NCBI RefSeq assembly: GCF_003967355.1
Contig: NZ_BIFH01000019.1
Span: 310,001 to 374,000, forward strand
DNA: 64,000 nt
Reading direction: 5' to 3'
Source of the DNA: Embleya hyalina
Lineage (GTDB): Bacteria; Actinomycetota; Actinomycetes; Streptomycetales; Streptomycetaceae
The translations under genes were made by a program, and so were the position numbers. A model generated the notes under the pieces. It saw nothing but the letters and a program-made list of their open reading frames with translations, ran no database searches and was not told where the DNA came from. Below are positions 44,926-54,263 of the stretch, one piece after another (the first letter of the stretch is position 1; the number at the start of each line of letters is the position of its first letter).

Positions 44926-45738
44926 TCAGTGCGAGGCGAAGAACTCCAGCACGCGCGGAATGACGATGTCGGGGGCTTCGATCAGGGGGCTGTGTCCGAC
45001 TTCGGGGAGCATCACCAGCTCGGAGTCGGGCAGGGCGTCCGCGAGTTCCGCGGCCCAGTCCGGCGGCCGCACCCAGCATTCCTCGCCCGAGACCACCAGC
45101 GCCGGCGCGGCGATGTCGCCGAGCAGTTCCACCGCGTCGTGGCGGAGCATCACGCCCAGCATCGCCGGCTTGAGGGACGTCGGCAGGGCCGCCAGGCGCC
45201 CGATCCACAGGCCGGTCGTGTCCCGCTTCGCCGGGTCGTTGCGCGTGGATTCGCCGAGCATGACCCGTTCGAGCATCGCCAGGCGCTCACCGGTGAAGCC
45301 GTTCTCGCCGACGTCGTTGGTCCAGGCGACGTACTCGCCCACCGCCTCGGGCGGCTCCCGGCGTACCGACGACCCCAGGAAGACGATCGAGCGCACCAGG
45401 TCCGGGCGGAATGCCGCCAGGCGCGCCGCGACATCACCGCCCATCGAGGACGCGGCGACGTGCGCCGACGTGATGCCGAGCTTGTCCAGGAGGGCGGCCA
45501 TGTCGCCGGCCGCCTGCTCCATCGTGAGGATGTCGCGGTCGGCGCCGGCGCTGCGACCCTGTCCCCGGAACTCGGGGCGTACGAACCGGAACCGTCCGCG
45601 GCCGGCTTCGACGAGGTCGTCGAACATGCGGTTGTCGAGGAACAGCGAGTGGAGGCACAGCACCGGCGGGACGTCGGGTTCGTCGGTGTCGTCGACGTGC
45701 AGGGTGGTGCCTGCCACGGGAAGGGACTGCGAACTCAT
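44926..45738 (-). CDS. alpha/beta hydrolase within the ABC operon
   Basis: 270 residues from ATG 45738, with AAGGAG eight bases upstream. Fold landmarks: VLCLHSLFLDNRMFDDL, FVRPEFRGQGRS, nucleophile elbow VAASSMGGDVA (Ser near 99), ALVVSGEECWVRPP and the C-terminal His in LPEVGHSPLIEAP. It resembles ring-fission/enol-lactone hydrolases. Encoded between permease and ATPase of one importer, an unusual place that suggests it acts directly on the imported compound, for example cleaving an ester or a C-C bond. Confidence 0.8.
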   Translation of the reverse strand: MSSQSLPVAGTTLHVDDTDEPDVPPVLCLHSLFLDNRMFDDLVEAGRGRFRFVRPEFRGQGRSAGADRDILTMEQAAGDMAALLDKLGITSAHVAASSMGGDVAARLAAFRPDLVRSIVFLGSSVRREPPEAVGEYVAWTNDVGENGFTGERLAMLERVMLGESTRNDPAKRDTTGLWIGRLAALPTSLKPAMLGVMLRHDAVELLGDIAAPALVVSGEECWVRPPDWAAELADALPDSELVMLPEVGHSPLIEAPDIVIPRVLEFFASH

Positions 45739-45788
45739 TGCGTCGACTCCTTTGTTGACACGGGTGTTGGGGAGGGAAGGGGAGGGGG

Positions 45789-46793
45789 TCAAGCGCCGGC
45801 GGTTTTGCGACGTGCGACGGTCCCGACGCCGACGCCGATGATCAGCAGCAATCCCTGGAACAGGTACTGCCAGTAGGTCTCCATGCCGATCAGTGCGATG
45901 GCGTTGAATCCCACCGCGACGGTGATCACGCCGACGAGGGTGCCGACGATGTGGAACTGGCCGTCGCGGAGCACGGCGGAGCCGAAGAACGCGGCGGCGA
46001 AGGCGCTCAGGAGATAGGAGTCCCCCGCGGAGACCGACGCACCCGCGGTACGGGTGGCGAGCAGGACGCCGGTGAGTCCGGCCAGGGTTCCGCAGATCAT
46101 GAAGCCGACGACACGAACCCGCTCGACCCGGATGCCGGACAGGCGCGCCGCGACGGGGTTTCCGCCCACCGCCTGCATGGACTGCCCCAGGACCGTGCGG
46201 TTCAGCAGCAGCCAGAGCACTGCCGCCAGGACGATCATGATCCACACGGGATACGGGATCCCGAGGAACCGTCCGAGACTGATGGCGAGGAAGTCGTCCG
46301 GATCCTTCAGCCCCACGGGCCGACCGTCCGCGACGGCATAGTTGACGCCGACCGCCATCGTGCCCACGCCCAGCGTGGCGACCAACGCGTTCACGTTGAG
46401 CACGGTCACGATGAATCCGTTGAGCAGGCCGATCGCGGCGCCCACACCCACCGCGACGGCGAACGCGGCGGGGATGGACGCGCCGGCGTCCACGATCAGC
46501 TTGCACGCGAGCACGCCACTGAGGCCGGCGATATTGCCGATGCTGAGGTCGAACTCGCCGGTGACCAGCGCGAAGGTCAGTCCCATCGCGATGACGGCCG
46601 ACAGCGCGCTCTGGTTGAGGATGTTGATGACGTTGTCGGAGGTGGCGAAGGTCGTCGGCGCCAGGGCGGCGACGATCGCGACCAGGATCCCCAACATGCC
46701 GAGGGAGCCGTAGCGGCCGATGACCCGCCAGGCCCGGGTCGTGCGCGCGGCGGGGGCCAACGGCGTGTGTCCTGTGTCGGTGACTGCGGTCAT
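45789..46793 (-). CDS. sugar-type ABC importer permease
   Basis: 334 residues from ATG 46793 with AGGAG upstream. About nine or ten membrane helices of the RbsC/BPD_transp_2 family; typical motifs are TGEFDLSIGNIAGLSG, LNVNALVATLGVGTMAVGV (residues ~125-143), NRTVLGQSMQAVGGNPVAARLSGI and RTAGASVSAGDSYLLSAFAAAFFG. It forms the transmembrane channel, as a dimer, with the fused ATPase. Same strand and spacing as its partners; the hydrolase lies between it and the ATPase. Confidence 0.85.
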   Translation of the reverse strand: MTAVTDTGHTPLAPAARTTRAWRVIGRYGSLGMLGILVAIVAALAPTTFATSDNVINILNQSALSAVIAMGLTFALVTGEFDLSIGNIAGLSGVLACKLIVDAGASIPAAFAVAVGVGAAIGLLNGFIVTVLNVNALVATLGVGTMAVGVNYAVADGRPVGLKDPDDFLAISLGRFLGIPYPVWIMIVLAAVLWLLLNRTVLGQSMQAVGGNPVAARLSGIRVERVRVVGFMICGTLAGLTGVLLATRTAGASVSAGDSYLLSAFAAAFFGSAVLRDGQFHIVGTLVGVITVAVGFNAIALIGMETYWQYLFQGLLLIIGVGVGTVARRKTAGA

Positions 46794-46891
46794 GGTGACT
46801 CCTCGGGGGACCGGACGAGAGCGGCTGAGCGGGGGTTGGGGGGAGAGGGCGGGCCCGGTGGAGCGGCGGGACGCCCGCCCGCCGCCCTCGT

Positions 46892-47860
46892 TCACCCGAG
46901 TGCTTTGGGGAACACCTTGAGGAATTCCGTGACGTTCTCGGGCGTGACCAGGTACATCGTGGGTGCGAGGTCCCGAGGCTTGGCGTTGGTGCCTTCCGTG
47001 ACGAACTCGGGAGTCAGTGCGCCCAGTCGGGCGCCCTCGGCCGTCGGGTCGAAGTACGACGTCGCCCTGAGATCGCCCCGGCGCACGGCCTCGATCGCCG
47101 CCGGTGTCCCGTCGTGCCCGTAGACGAGCACGTCCTTGCGTCCCGCCGCCTGCAGCGCCGAGATCGCGCCGCGCGCCGGATCGCCGAAGCAGCCCCAGAT
47201 CGCCAGCTTGCCCTTCCCCGCGGGGTGTGTGGTCAGCCATGCGCGGGTGAACTCGCTGCCGGCTTCCACCTGGCCCGGGATCGGGACCTCTTTGCGCGTG
47301 ACGTGAATGCTCGTCGCCTTGAGCCGGTCCTCGACCTCCTGTTCGCGACCGACGCAGGGCAGTCCGGACTTGTAGCCCAGCAGGAGTACATCGCCCTCGT
47401 TGCCGAGGTCGTCGGTCAGCAGCTTGCCGGTTTCCTTGGCGTTGCTGCGGCCGAAGTCCAGACTGACCTGGACACCTTCGGTGGTGCCGCCCCCCACGGA
47501 GACGACGGGGATTCCCGCCCCCTTCGCCTGTCGCACTCCGGCGGCGAGAGTGTCGCTGGGGAAGATGGCGATGACGATCAGGTCGACCTTCTTCTGCACG
47601 TAGTTGCCGATACCGCTGATCGCCTTGTCCGGCGCGCCCTGCGAGTCGACCGACGAGACGCTCCAGCCCTTCTTCTCGGCGTAGTCGACGTAGGCGTCGA
47701 GGATCGACTCCGAGGCCGGGTCGCTCGATGCGAACCGCACGATGCCGACGGTGTAGGAGTCACCGCCGGCCTTCGCCGAAACGGCGCCACCGCACGCGGC
47801 CGTGGTCGTCGTCATGACGGCGGCGGCGATGGCCGACCCGATCTTCACGTGTCTTCGCAC
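46892..47860 (-). CDS. sugar-type ABC importer substrate-binding lipoprotein
   Basis: 322 residues from GTG 47860, with AAGGAG six bases upstream. A lipoprotein signal (KIGSAIAAAVMTTTTAAC) with acylated Cys at 23 precedes a type I periplasmic-binding fold: YTVGIVRFASSDPASESILD, KVDLIVIAIFPSDTLA, AGIPVVSVGGG, then IWGCFGDPARGAISAL and DVLVYGHDGTPAAIEAV. It captures the substrate outside the membrane. First gene of the importer operon; a regulon operator lies 158 bases upstream. Ligand cannot be assigned. Confidence 0.85.
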   Translation of the reverse strand: MRRHVKIGSAIAAAVMTTTTAACGGAVSAKAGGDSYTVGIVRFASSDPASESILDAYVDYAEKKGWSVSSVDSQGAPDKAISGIGNYVQKKVDLIVIAIFPSDTLAAGVRQAKGAGIPVVSVGGGTTEGVQVSLDFGRSNAKETGKLLTDDLGNEGDVLLLGYKSGLPCVGREQEVEDRLKATSIHVTRKEVPIPGQVEAGSEFTRAWLTTHPAGKGKLAIWGCFGDPARGAISALQAAGRKDVLVYGHDGTPAAIEAVRRGDLRATSYFDPTAEGARLGALTPEFVTEGTNAKPRDLAPTMYLVTPENVTEFLKVFPKALG

Positions 47861-48017
47861 GGAGTCTCCTTCGGTTCCCGGTCCGACTGTGCGGACCCTG
47901 TTCGGACGGCGCCCGGAGCACCTCTCGGGACACCCGACGCGGCAATCACCCGAGGGCTCGTACGGGTGGTCGATTCACCCGAAAGCCGGTCTGCGGAGCC
48001 GCGCACAGCACGCTAAT

Positions 48018-48037
48018 TGAATCTGGACTCAAGTTCA
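48018..48037. promoter_or_regulatory. catabolic-island operator, site c
   Basis: TGAA-TC-TGGACTCA-AG-TTCA; the flanking bases 48017 and 48038 extend the palindrome to TTGAA...TTCAA. Upstream of the importer operon. Differs from site a in only two of its 20 bases. Confidence 0.6.
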
Positions 48038-48235
48038 AGTATGGCCGGAAATCGATCCGGATTCCCGGGATGATCCGTGTAATGACACCGCTCCCGTGGT
48101 GCGTCAGGCGGGGGAGGAGGGGTGACGAAGGGAACCGCCGGCCGGATTTCGGCCACGGCGAAGCCCGACGGCCGGCAGAGGTGCACACGCCTGCGGTCGG
48201 GTGAGCGGACGGGGGAGTGCCGCGGAACGGAGGCC

Positions 48236-49735
48236 TCAGGCGCGGCCGGCGGACTCCCTCAGGAGGCCGGGGTCGATCGACCGCTTGAGGATCTTGCCCG
48301 TCGACCCCTTGGGAAGCTCGTCCACGAAGGCGATCAGATGCGGGACCTTGTAGGCGGACAGCTGGGACTTGGCCCAGGTCTTGAGCCCTTCGGGGTCGGG
48401 GGCCGCACCGGGCCGCAGGACGATCGCGGCGCCGACCTCCTCGCCGTAGTAGTCGTCCGGGACCCCGAGCACCGCCGCCTCCACGATGTCCGGATGCCGG
48501 TAGAGCACTTCCTCGACCTCGCGCGGGTAGACGTTGTAGCCGCCGCGGATGATCAGCTCCTTGGTCCGTCCGACGATGGTCAGATACCCCTCGGCGTCGA
48601 TACATCCCAGGTCGCCGGTCCGCAACCAGCCGTCGACCAGTTCCGACCGGGTGGCCTCGGGCCGGTTCCAATATCCCTTCATCACGGTCGTGCCCCTGAT
48701 GTACACCTCGCCCACGTCATCGGGACCGAGTACCGTGCCGTCCTTGCGGATCTGCAACTCGGCTCCGGGCATGGCGACGCCCACGGTCCCGGCCTTCCGC
48801 GGCTTGTGGATGTCGTTGAAGGCGGCGACGCCCGTCGTCTCGGAGAGTCCGTAGCCTTCGAGGAGCGTGCATCCGAGCCGCTCCTCGTAGGCACGGAGGA
48901 CCTCGACCGGGATGGTCGCGCCGCCGGATGTCCCGAGCCGGAACCGCTCGAAGTCCGCCGGCCGAAACGCGCCGGCCTCCCGCAGCATCGCGATCCACAT
49001 CGTGGGGACGGCCCCCAGCGCCGTCAGCCGACCGTCGCGCACCAGCTCCAGCATGGCGCGCGGTTGGAACCTTTCGCAGAGGGTCAGCGACCCGCCGGCC
49101 ACCAGCGTCGTGTTCATGATGACCGCCTGCCCGTAGACGTGGAACAGCGGCAACGCCGTCCCGACGCGGTCCCGGGAACCGATCCCCGAGACCTTCGCGA
49201 ACTCCACGGCGTTGGCCACCAGGTTGGCCGCCGTCAGCTCCGCGCCCTTGGGGCGGCCGGTCGTTCCCGAGGTGTAGAGGATGATCGCGGTGTCGTCGGG
49301 CTGATGTTCCCATGCCTCCAACCGGGGCGGGACCTCGAAGTGCGCGCCGGGTCCGATCCGCCAGAACGGGACGCCGGCGGTGGCCGCGGCGACCTCGGCG
49401 GACTCCGATATGCCTTCCCAGGCAATGACGAGCGAGGGCCGTGCGTCCTGTAGGACGTGGCCGATCTCGGCGGGCGTCGCCATCGTGTTGAGGGTGACCA
49501 CCGTGGCGCCGAGCGTGTGCAGGCCGTAGTAGACGATCGGGAACTCCGGCACCGTCGGAACCACCAGGACGACGCGGTCCAGCGGACCGACACCGGCCCT
49601 GTGGGCCGCCGTCGCCACACGTCCGCTCGCTTCACGCAGTTGTCCGAAGGTGAGCTCCACCGACCCGGACCTGACGGCCGGGCTCCTCGGGCTCGCGTCG
49701 GCCTTCCGCCACACAAGTGATGCCACATTGACCAT
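48236..49735 (-). CDS. acyl-CoA ligase (AMP-binding)
   Basis: 499 residues from ATG 49735, chosen over an upstream start because GGAGGA lies six bases before it. The adenylation motifs are all present: ILYTSGTTGRPKGAEL near residue 157, EGYGLSETTG near 290, GWLRTGDLGCIDAEGYLTI near 374, GRTKELIIRGGYNVYPREVE and the C-terminal Lys in KGSTGKILKR. It activates a carboxylic acid to its CoA thioester, the entry step of the pathway. A weak operator copy lies 32 bases upstream. Medium-chain, aromatic or cyclic acids are all possible substrates. Confidence 0.88.
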   Translation of the reverse strand: MVNVASLVWRKADASPRSPAVRSGSVELTFGQLREASGRVATAAHRAGVGPLDRVVLVVPTVPEFPIVYYGLHTLGATVVTLNTMATPAEIGHVLQDARPSLVIAWEGISESAEVAAATAGVPFWRIGPGAHFEVPPRLEAWEHQPDDTAIILYTSGTTGRPKGAELTAANLVANAVEFAKVSGIGSRDRVGTALPLFHVYGQAVIMNTTLVAGGSLTLCERFQPRAMLELVRDGRLTALGAVPTMWIAMLREAGAFRPADFERFRLGTSGGATIPVEVLRAYEERLGCTLLEGYGLSETTGVAAFNDIHKPRKAGTVGVAMPGAELQIRKDGTVLGPDDVGEVYIRGTTVMKGYWNRPEATRSELVDGWLRTGDLGCIDAEGYLTIVGRTKELIIRGGYNVYPREVEEVLYRHPDIVEAAVLGVPDDYYGEEVGAAIVLRPGAAPDPEGLKTWAKSQLSAYKVPHLIAFVDELPKGSTGKILKRSIDPGLLRESAGRA

Positions 49736-49766
49736 GTCTGTCCTCCGCGCGATCGGGAAGCCGGCC

Positions 49767-49786
49767 GTCAAATCAATTGAAGATCG
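49767..49786. promoter_or_regulatory. catabolic-island operator, site d (weak)
   Basis: GTCA-AA-TCAATTGA-AG-ATCG, 12 of 20 positions matching site e. Its position 32 bases upstream of the ligase start supports it more than the match does. Confidence 0.3.
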
Positions 49787-49816
49787 ATCCGCATCGATGC
49801 GGGCGACGGCGAATCC

Positions 49817-50644
49817 CTATTCGGGAAGCACCAGCGTCACGCCGCCGTCGATGACGGCCACCTGCCCGGTGATCCACGACGCGCGCTCCGAGAGCAGGAA
49901 GGCGACCATGGCGCTCACATCGGTGGGATGACCCAGACGGCGCAAGGGATACGGCCGCGCCGCCTCCGCCTCCCTGCCCTCGTAGAGGGCCGACGCGAAC
50001 GAGGTGGTCACGACGGCGGGCGCGACGGCGTTCACCCGCACACGCGGGGCCAGTTCGAGAGCGAGCTGCCTGGTCAGGTGGGCGAGCATCGCCTTCGAGG
50101 CACCGTACATGCCGATGTTCTCGGCCGGACGAAGCGCGGCGATCGACGAGATGTTGACGACGGCACCCCCGTGCCGGCGCATCCAGGCGTGGTGCACCTT
50201 TCGGGTCCACGCCAGTGGGGCCAGGGCGTTGACCTCGACGACCTTGCGCGCCGCCGGAAGCCCCAGATCCATGAGCGGCCCGTGGACGGGATTGATCCCG
50301 GCGTTGTTCACGAGGAAGTCGATGCCGCCGAAGGCCTCCAGCGTCCGCGATACGACCTCGTCCTGATGCCCCTCGTCGTCCACGCGCCCGGCCACGCCGA
50401 TCGTGACATTCGGCCCCAGTTCCCCGACGGTCTGCCTCAACACGTCGCCGTCGCGGGCGGTCACACAGACACGTGCGCCCCGCCGCACCAGCTCCGCCGC
50501 GATGGCGCGGCCGATGCCGCGGCTCGCCCCGGTCACGATCGCGGTCCTGCCGTCGAACGACCGATCGTCGGCCGCGCTCGTGCCGGTGTCCTTCACATAC
50601 GCCCTGCCGCCCGGTTCCGGTGCGGTCGTACCTTGGGTGGTCAC
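49817..50644 (-). CDS. SDR-family oxidoreductase
   Basis: 275 residues from GTG 50644. Classical short-chain dehydrogenase: NAD(P) loop IVTGASRGIGRAIA near residue 38, DFLVNNAGINP, the Ser of VVNISSIAAL, and the YGASK catalytic pair near 175. Arg after the Gly motif and ARD at the end of strand 2 favour NADP. The ending AVIDGGVTLVLP is typical. Four bases separate it from the thiolase gene upstream, so it is in the thiolase operon. Expected to oxidise or reduce a hydroxy/keto intermediate of the pathway. Confidence 0.85.
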   Translation of the reverse strand: MTTQGTTAPEPGGRAYVKDTGTSAADDRSFDGRTAIVTGASRGIGRAIAAELVRRGARVCVTARDGDVLRQTVGELGPNVTIGVAGRVDDEGHQDEVVSRTLEAFGGIDFLVNNAGINPVHGPLMDLGLPAARKVVEVNALAPLAWTRKVHHAWMRRHGGAVVNISSIAALRPAENIGMYGASKAMLAHLTRQLALELAPRVRVNAVAPAVVTTSFASALYEGREAEAARPYPLRRLGHPTDVSAMVAFLLSERASWITGQVAVIDGGVTLVLPE

Positions 50645-50648
50645 CCGC

Positions 50649-51815
50649 TCACAGGACCTCGAAGAGGCCGGCGGCGCCCATGCCGCCGCCGACGCACATG
50701 GTCACCACGACATGCCTCGCGTTGCGACGACGCCCTTCCAGGAGCGCGTGTCCCACGGCGCGAGCGCCGGTCATTCCGTACGGATGGCCGATGGCGATCG
50801 CGCCGCCGTTGACGTTGTACCGGTCCGGGTCGATCCCGAGAGCATCCCGGCAGTGGACGGCCTGCGACGCGAAGGCCTCGTTGAGCTCCCACAGGTCGAT
50901 GTCGTCGACGTGCAATCCGTGCCGTTCGAGGAGCTTGGGTATCGCGAAGACGGGCCCGATGCCCATCTCGTCGGGCTCACATCCGGCCACCGCGATGCCT
51001 TTGTAGAGCCCGAGCGGCTCCAGGCCCCGGCGACTCGCGAAAGACGACTCCATCAGGACCACCGCAGCGGCGCCGTCGGACAGTTGTGAAGCGTTTCCGG
51101 CCGTGACCGAGGCCGTCCGCGTGACCTCGCCGTCTTCGAGCACGGTGCGCAGACCCGCCAGACCCGCCGGCGTCGTCGAGGGGCGGTTGCCCTCGTCCAG
51201 CAGCAGGTCGGGTGCCGACGGATGCGGAACGATCTCGCTCTCGAAGAGGCCCGAGCGTTGTGCGTGTGCCGTGCGTATTTGGGAGGCCAGCGCGTACTCG
51301 TCCTGCCTTTCCCTGCTGACGCCGTAGCGCTCGGCCACGAGTTCGGCGGTGTGGAGCATCGGGATGTACATGGGGATCCCGGCCCGGTCGAACCACGGAT
51401 CGTGCGCGCGGTACCGGTTGGTGTGCTCGTTTCGGACCAGCGAGATGGACTCCACTCCGCCGCCCACGACCACGTCCATGCCGTCGGTGATGATCTGCTT
51501 CGCCCCGATCGCGATCGCCATCAGCCCGGACGAACACTGCCGGTCGATCGTCATGCCGGGAACCGTGACGGGCAGACCGGCTCGCAGCGCCGACTGCCGG
51601 GCCACGTTGTAGCCGGCCGCGCCTTCCGGGAGGCCCGAGCCCAGGATCACGTCGTCGACCTCGCCGGGCTCGAGACCCGCCCGGGTGATGGCGTGGCCGA
51701 TCGCATGGCCCGCGAGGTCCTGCGGCTGTACTTCACGGAAGGCGCCCTTGTATGCGCGGCCTATGGGGGTACGCGCGGTCGTGACCACGACCGCCGCGCG
51801 GGTGGGGATGTTCAT
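50649..51815 (-). CDS. acetyl-CoA acyltransferase (thiolase)
   Basis: 388 residues from ATG 51815, with GGAG eight bases upstream. The nucleophilic Cys94 lies in DRQCSSGL, the [16 protein letters not shown] segment near 237 is intact, and the C-terminal [16 protein letters not shown] and [15 protein letters not shown] supply the His and second Cys. It cleaves a 3-ketoacyl-CoA with CoA to give acetyl- or propionyl-CoA. Sits between two SDR genes; with ligase and ACAD it forms a beta-oxidation-like route, though no enoyl-CoA hydratase gene is seen in the window. Confidence 0.9.
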   Translation of the reverse strand: MNIPTRAAVVVTTARTPIGRAYKGAFREVQPQDLAGHAIGHAITRAGLEPGEVDDVILGSGLPEGAAGYNVARQSALRAGLPVTVPGMTIDRQCSSGLMAIAIGAKQIITDGMDVVVGGGVESISLVRNEHTNRYRAHDPWFDRAGIPMYIPMLHTAELVAERYGVSRERQDEYALASQIRTAHAQRSGLFESEIVPHPSAPDLLLDEGNRPSTTPAGLAGLRTVLEDGEVTRTASVTAGNASQLSDGAAAVVLMESSFASRRGLEPLGLYKGIAVAGCEPDEMGIGPVFAIPKLLERHGLHVDDIDLWELNEAFASQAVHCRDALGIDPDRYNVNGGAIAIGHPYGMTGARAVGHALLEGRRRNARHVVVTMCVGGGMGAAGLFEVL

Positions 51816-51891
51816 GTGTCTGCTCCGGGATCTGTGCTCGATGGGGCGCCGGGTTGTTCGATGCGTGTGATGCGAGGGCCTGGTCGCGGGG

Positions 51892-52647
51892 CTACCGGGG
51901 AGGCATGCGCAGTGCACCGTCCAGCCGGATCGTCTCGCCGTTGAGGTAGTCGTGCTCGATGATCATCCGTACGAGTCGGGCGTGTTCCCCGGGCGTGCAC
52001 AGTCGTTTCGGGAAGGGAACGCTCTCCGCCAGGCCCGCGCGGTATTCGTCACCGACGGCCGCGAGCATCGGGGTGTCGACGATGCCCGGCGCGATGGTGC
52101 ACACCCGAATGCCGTACTGCGCGAGATCCCGAGCCGCCGGGAGTGTCAGTCCCACGATGCCGCCCTTGCTGGAGGAGTACGCGGCCTGGCCGATCTGGCC
52201 GTCGAAGGCGGCGACCGAGGCGGTGTTGATGATGACGCCGCGCTGTCCGCCGCTGAGCGGTTCCGTCCGGGCCATCCTTTCTGCGGCGAGCGCCAGGACC
52301 ACGAACGAACCGACGAGGTTGATCCGGACGACCTTCTCGTAGAGACCCAGGTCGTGGGTTCCGCGCCGGCCGAGGATGCGCGCCGAGGGCCCGATCCCCG
52401 CACAGTTGACAACGACCCGCAGCGGTTGCCTCTCACCGGCTCGGGCGATCGCGGCGCGAACCTGCTCCTCGTCGGTCACGTCGGCCTCCAGATAGACCAC
52501 GCCCTCGATCTCCGGGGCCGCCGCGATGGAAGGCGCCAGGTCCAGGACGTGCACGGTGGCGCCGTGCTCGGCGAGCAAGGCGGCCGTGGCTGCTCCCAGC
52601 CCCGAGGCACCGCCGGTGACCACAGCCGCTGTTCCCGCCAGTTTCAT
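51892..52647 (-). CDS. SDR-family 3-hydroxyacyl-CoA dehydrogenase (HSD10-like)
   Basis: 251 residues from ATG 52647 with GGAGACACGG just upstream. NAD loop [17 protein letters not shown], then VLDLAPS (Asp, NAD preference), [39 protein letters not shown] with catalytic Tyr and Lys, and the closing [17 protein letters not shown]. This pattern is that of type II 3-hydroxyacyl-CoA dehydrogenase (HSD10), which oxidises 3-hydroxyacyl-CoAs, often branched or steroid-like ones. First gene of the operon leading into the thiolase. The frame remains open upstream into a hydrolase relic. Confidence 0.85.
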   Translation of the reverse strand: MKLAGTAAVVTGGASGLGAATAALLAEHGATVHVLDLAPSIAAAPEIEGVVYLEADVTDEEQVRAAIARAGERQPLRVVVNCAGIGPSARILGRRGTHDLGLYEKVVRINLVGSFVVLALAAERMARTEPLSGGQRGVIINTASVAAFDGQIGQAAYSSSKGGIVGLTLPAARDLAQYGIRVCTIAPGIVDTPMLAAVGDEYRAGLAESVPFPKRLCTPGEHARLVRMIIEHDYLNGETIRLDGALRMPPR

Positions 52648-52654
52648 CCGTGTC

Positions 52655-52850
52655 TCCTTGCACTTCGCATCGGTAGGCGTTCGGGGCGGTGAGAGGGCGC
52701 GGTCGAGGAAGTCGCCGACCGCGTCGTCGAATTCGACAGGTTTCTCGAGTGCCGGACAGTGGCCCGTGCCTGCCGGGACGGCGGTCTCGCCCGGCGCGAT
52801 CAGGCAGCGGTGGCGTCGACCGTCTCCCGAGTGGCGAGCGGGTCGGCGTC
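52655..52850 (-). pseudogene. alpha/beta hydrolase C-terminal relic
   Basis: Upstream of the HSD10-like gene, and in the same frame, the minus strand reads GETAVPAGTGHCPALEKPVE, then FDDAVGDFLDRAL, the usual end of an alpha/beta hydrolase with the catalytic His. Slightly further upstream another frame gives ADPLATRETVDATAA, the preceding part, so at least one frameshift separates them. The stop of the hydrolase is lost. 52851-53055 shows no other gene. Confidence 0.4.
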
Positions 52851-53055
52851 GCCTCGGCCGGGAGCGTCGCCTCGATCGTGTGGAGGCCGTCCCGCCGATC
52901 GAACGTCGCGCATCCGGTGCGGTCGGCCTTCATGACGGCCGGCGTGGCACCGGACCGTCCCGTCCGCTCGGCGTGCGGGCGTCGGTCCGGGGTCGCGCGA
53001 CGCCTCGCGTGATCGTGTCGTGCGAAGGCGGCGCCCGTACGCCGATCATGTTAGT

Positions 53056-53075
53056 CAAATATGAATTCAAGTTCA
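53056..53075. promoter_or_regulatory. catabolic-island operator, site e
   Basis: CAAA-TA-TGAATTCA-AG-TTCA, with a perfect 8-base central palindrome. It lies 409 bases upstream of the HSD10/thiolase operon, beyond the hydrolase relic, probably marking the original start of that unit. Confidence 0.6.
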
Positions 53076-53394
53076 ATATCTGGGGATCGGAGTGCACCCC
53101 GGCCGCGACTCTCGGACGCGGTGCGAACTTCGCGGCCGTGCGTGCGTGCGCGGCTACGGCCGGCGGTGTTCATCGGCTTGGCGCGGGGGAGGGGGAGACG
53201 TCGATGGCGGGACGTCACCGCGGCAAGGACGATCCGATCGAGGGCGACGGCCGACGACCCGGATGACCGATCCCGCCCGACCCGGACCCGCCCGACCCGG
53301 ACCCGCCCGCCCTGCCCGAGCAATGAGCACACCCCCGGCGTCGACACCCCGGACATCGCAGCCACGACCACGACTGCGACCGCATCCCACGGCC

Positions 53395-54240
53395 GTGCTC
53401 GCCGCCGGCCGGCTCGCCCCGGACCGGGTCGACGCCTGGGACCGGGTGGACCACACCGCGTTCGTGCCCGACCGACGTCTGGAGCCCGCAGCCGACGGCT
53501 ACCGCCGCCTGGACCGCGCCGACGACCCCACACGCCGGCACACCTTCGTCCGCACCGACACCGCCCTGATCACCCAGGTCGAGGACGGCACCCACACCCG
53601 AGTTCTCCCTGCGCCCGACCAGCAGCGCGAGCATGCCCCGCACGGTCGCCTCCATGCTCGACCACCTCCGGGCGCGCAAGGGCCAGCGGGTCCTGGAGAT
53701 CGGCACCGGGGTCGGCATCACCGCCGCGCTGCTCGCCACGCGCCTCGGCGACCACGCCGTCACCTCCATCGAAACCCGACCCGACCGTGGCCGCCGGCGC
53801 CCGCGCCGCGCTGCACCGCGCGGGGCACCATCCGCGCCTGCCCGTCGGCGACGGCGTCCTCGGCTGCGCCGAACACGCCCCCTACGACCGGATGTTGTCG
53901 TCTGCGTGTGCCGATGGCTCCTCTACCCCGGGTGAGTGCTCTGCCCGACCACACCCGACCGGGCGGGCTCACCGCCACCGTCGAGCCGCACGTCCCGTAG
54001 ACCCACCGTCGTTGTCACCACCGACCACCGCGACGCGGTGCCGCGCACATGGCTCGATCGGGTGTGCGCCGCGACCGGTGTGGAGGTCCCGCCGGTGTTC
54101 CTACGAGGTCACGGACGGGCATCACGCCTCCGACGGAATCGGCTTGCGCGTCGCCCGCACGGGCACCGGGCGGGAGAACCACCGGTCGGATCCGAACCCG
54201 CCTCGCGCCAAGGTGTGTTCGATGGTCTGACCGCGAACCG
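53395..54240 (+). pseudogene. protein-isoaspartate methyltransferase-like pseudogene
   Basis: Pieces of one SAM-dependent methyltransferase appear in successive frames. About 53400-53600: LAAGRLAPDRVDAWDRVDHT and DTALITQVEDGT. About 53630-53770: MPRTVASMLDHLRARKGQRV and LEIGTGVGITAALLATRLGD, the SAM site. About 53775-53930: DPTVAAGARAALHRAGHHPR and GCAEHAPYDRMLS. Later remnants (TRPGGLTATVEPH, then AVPRTWLDRVC) drift further. At least three frameshifts make it inactive. The family repairs isoaspartyl residues or modifies peptides. Confidence 0.65.
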
Positions 54241-54263
54241 GAGTCGTCGGGCGGGGAGACGTA

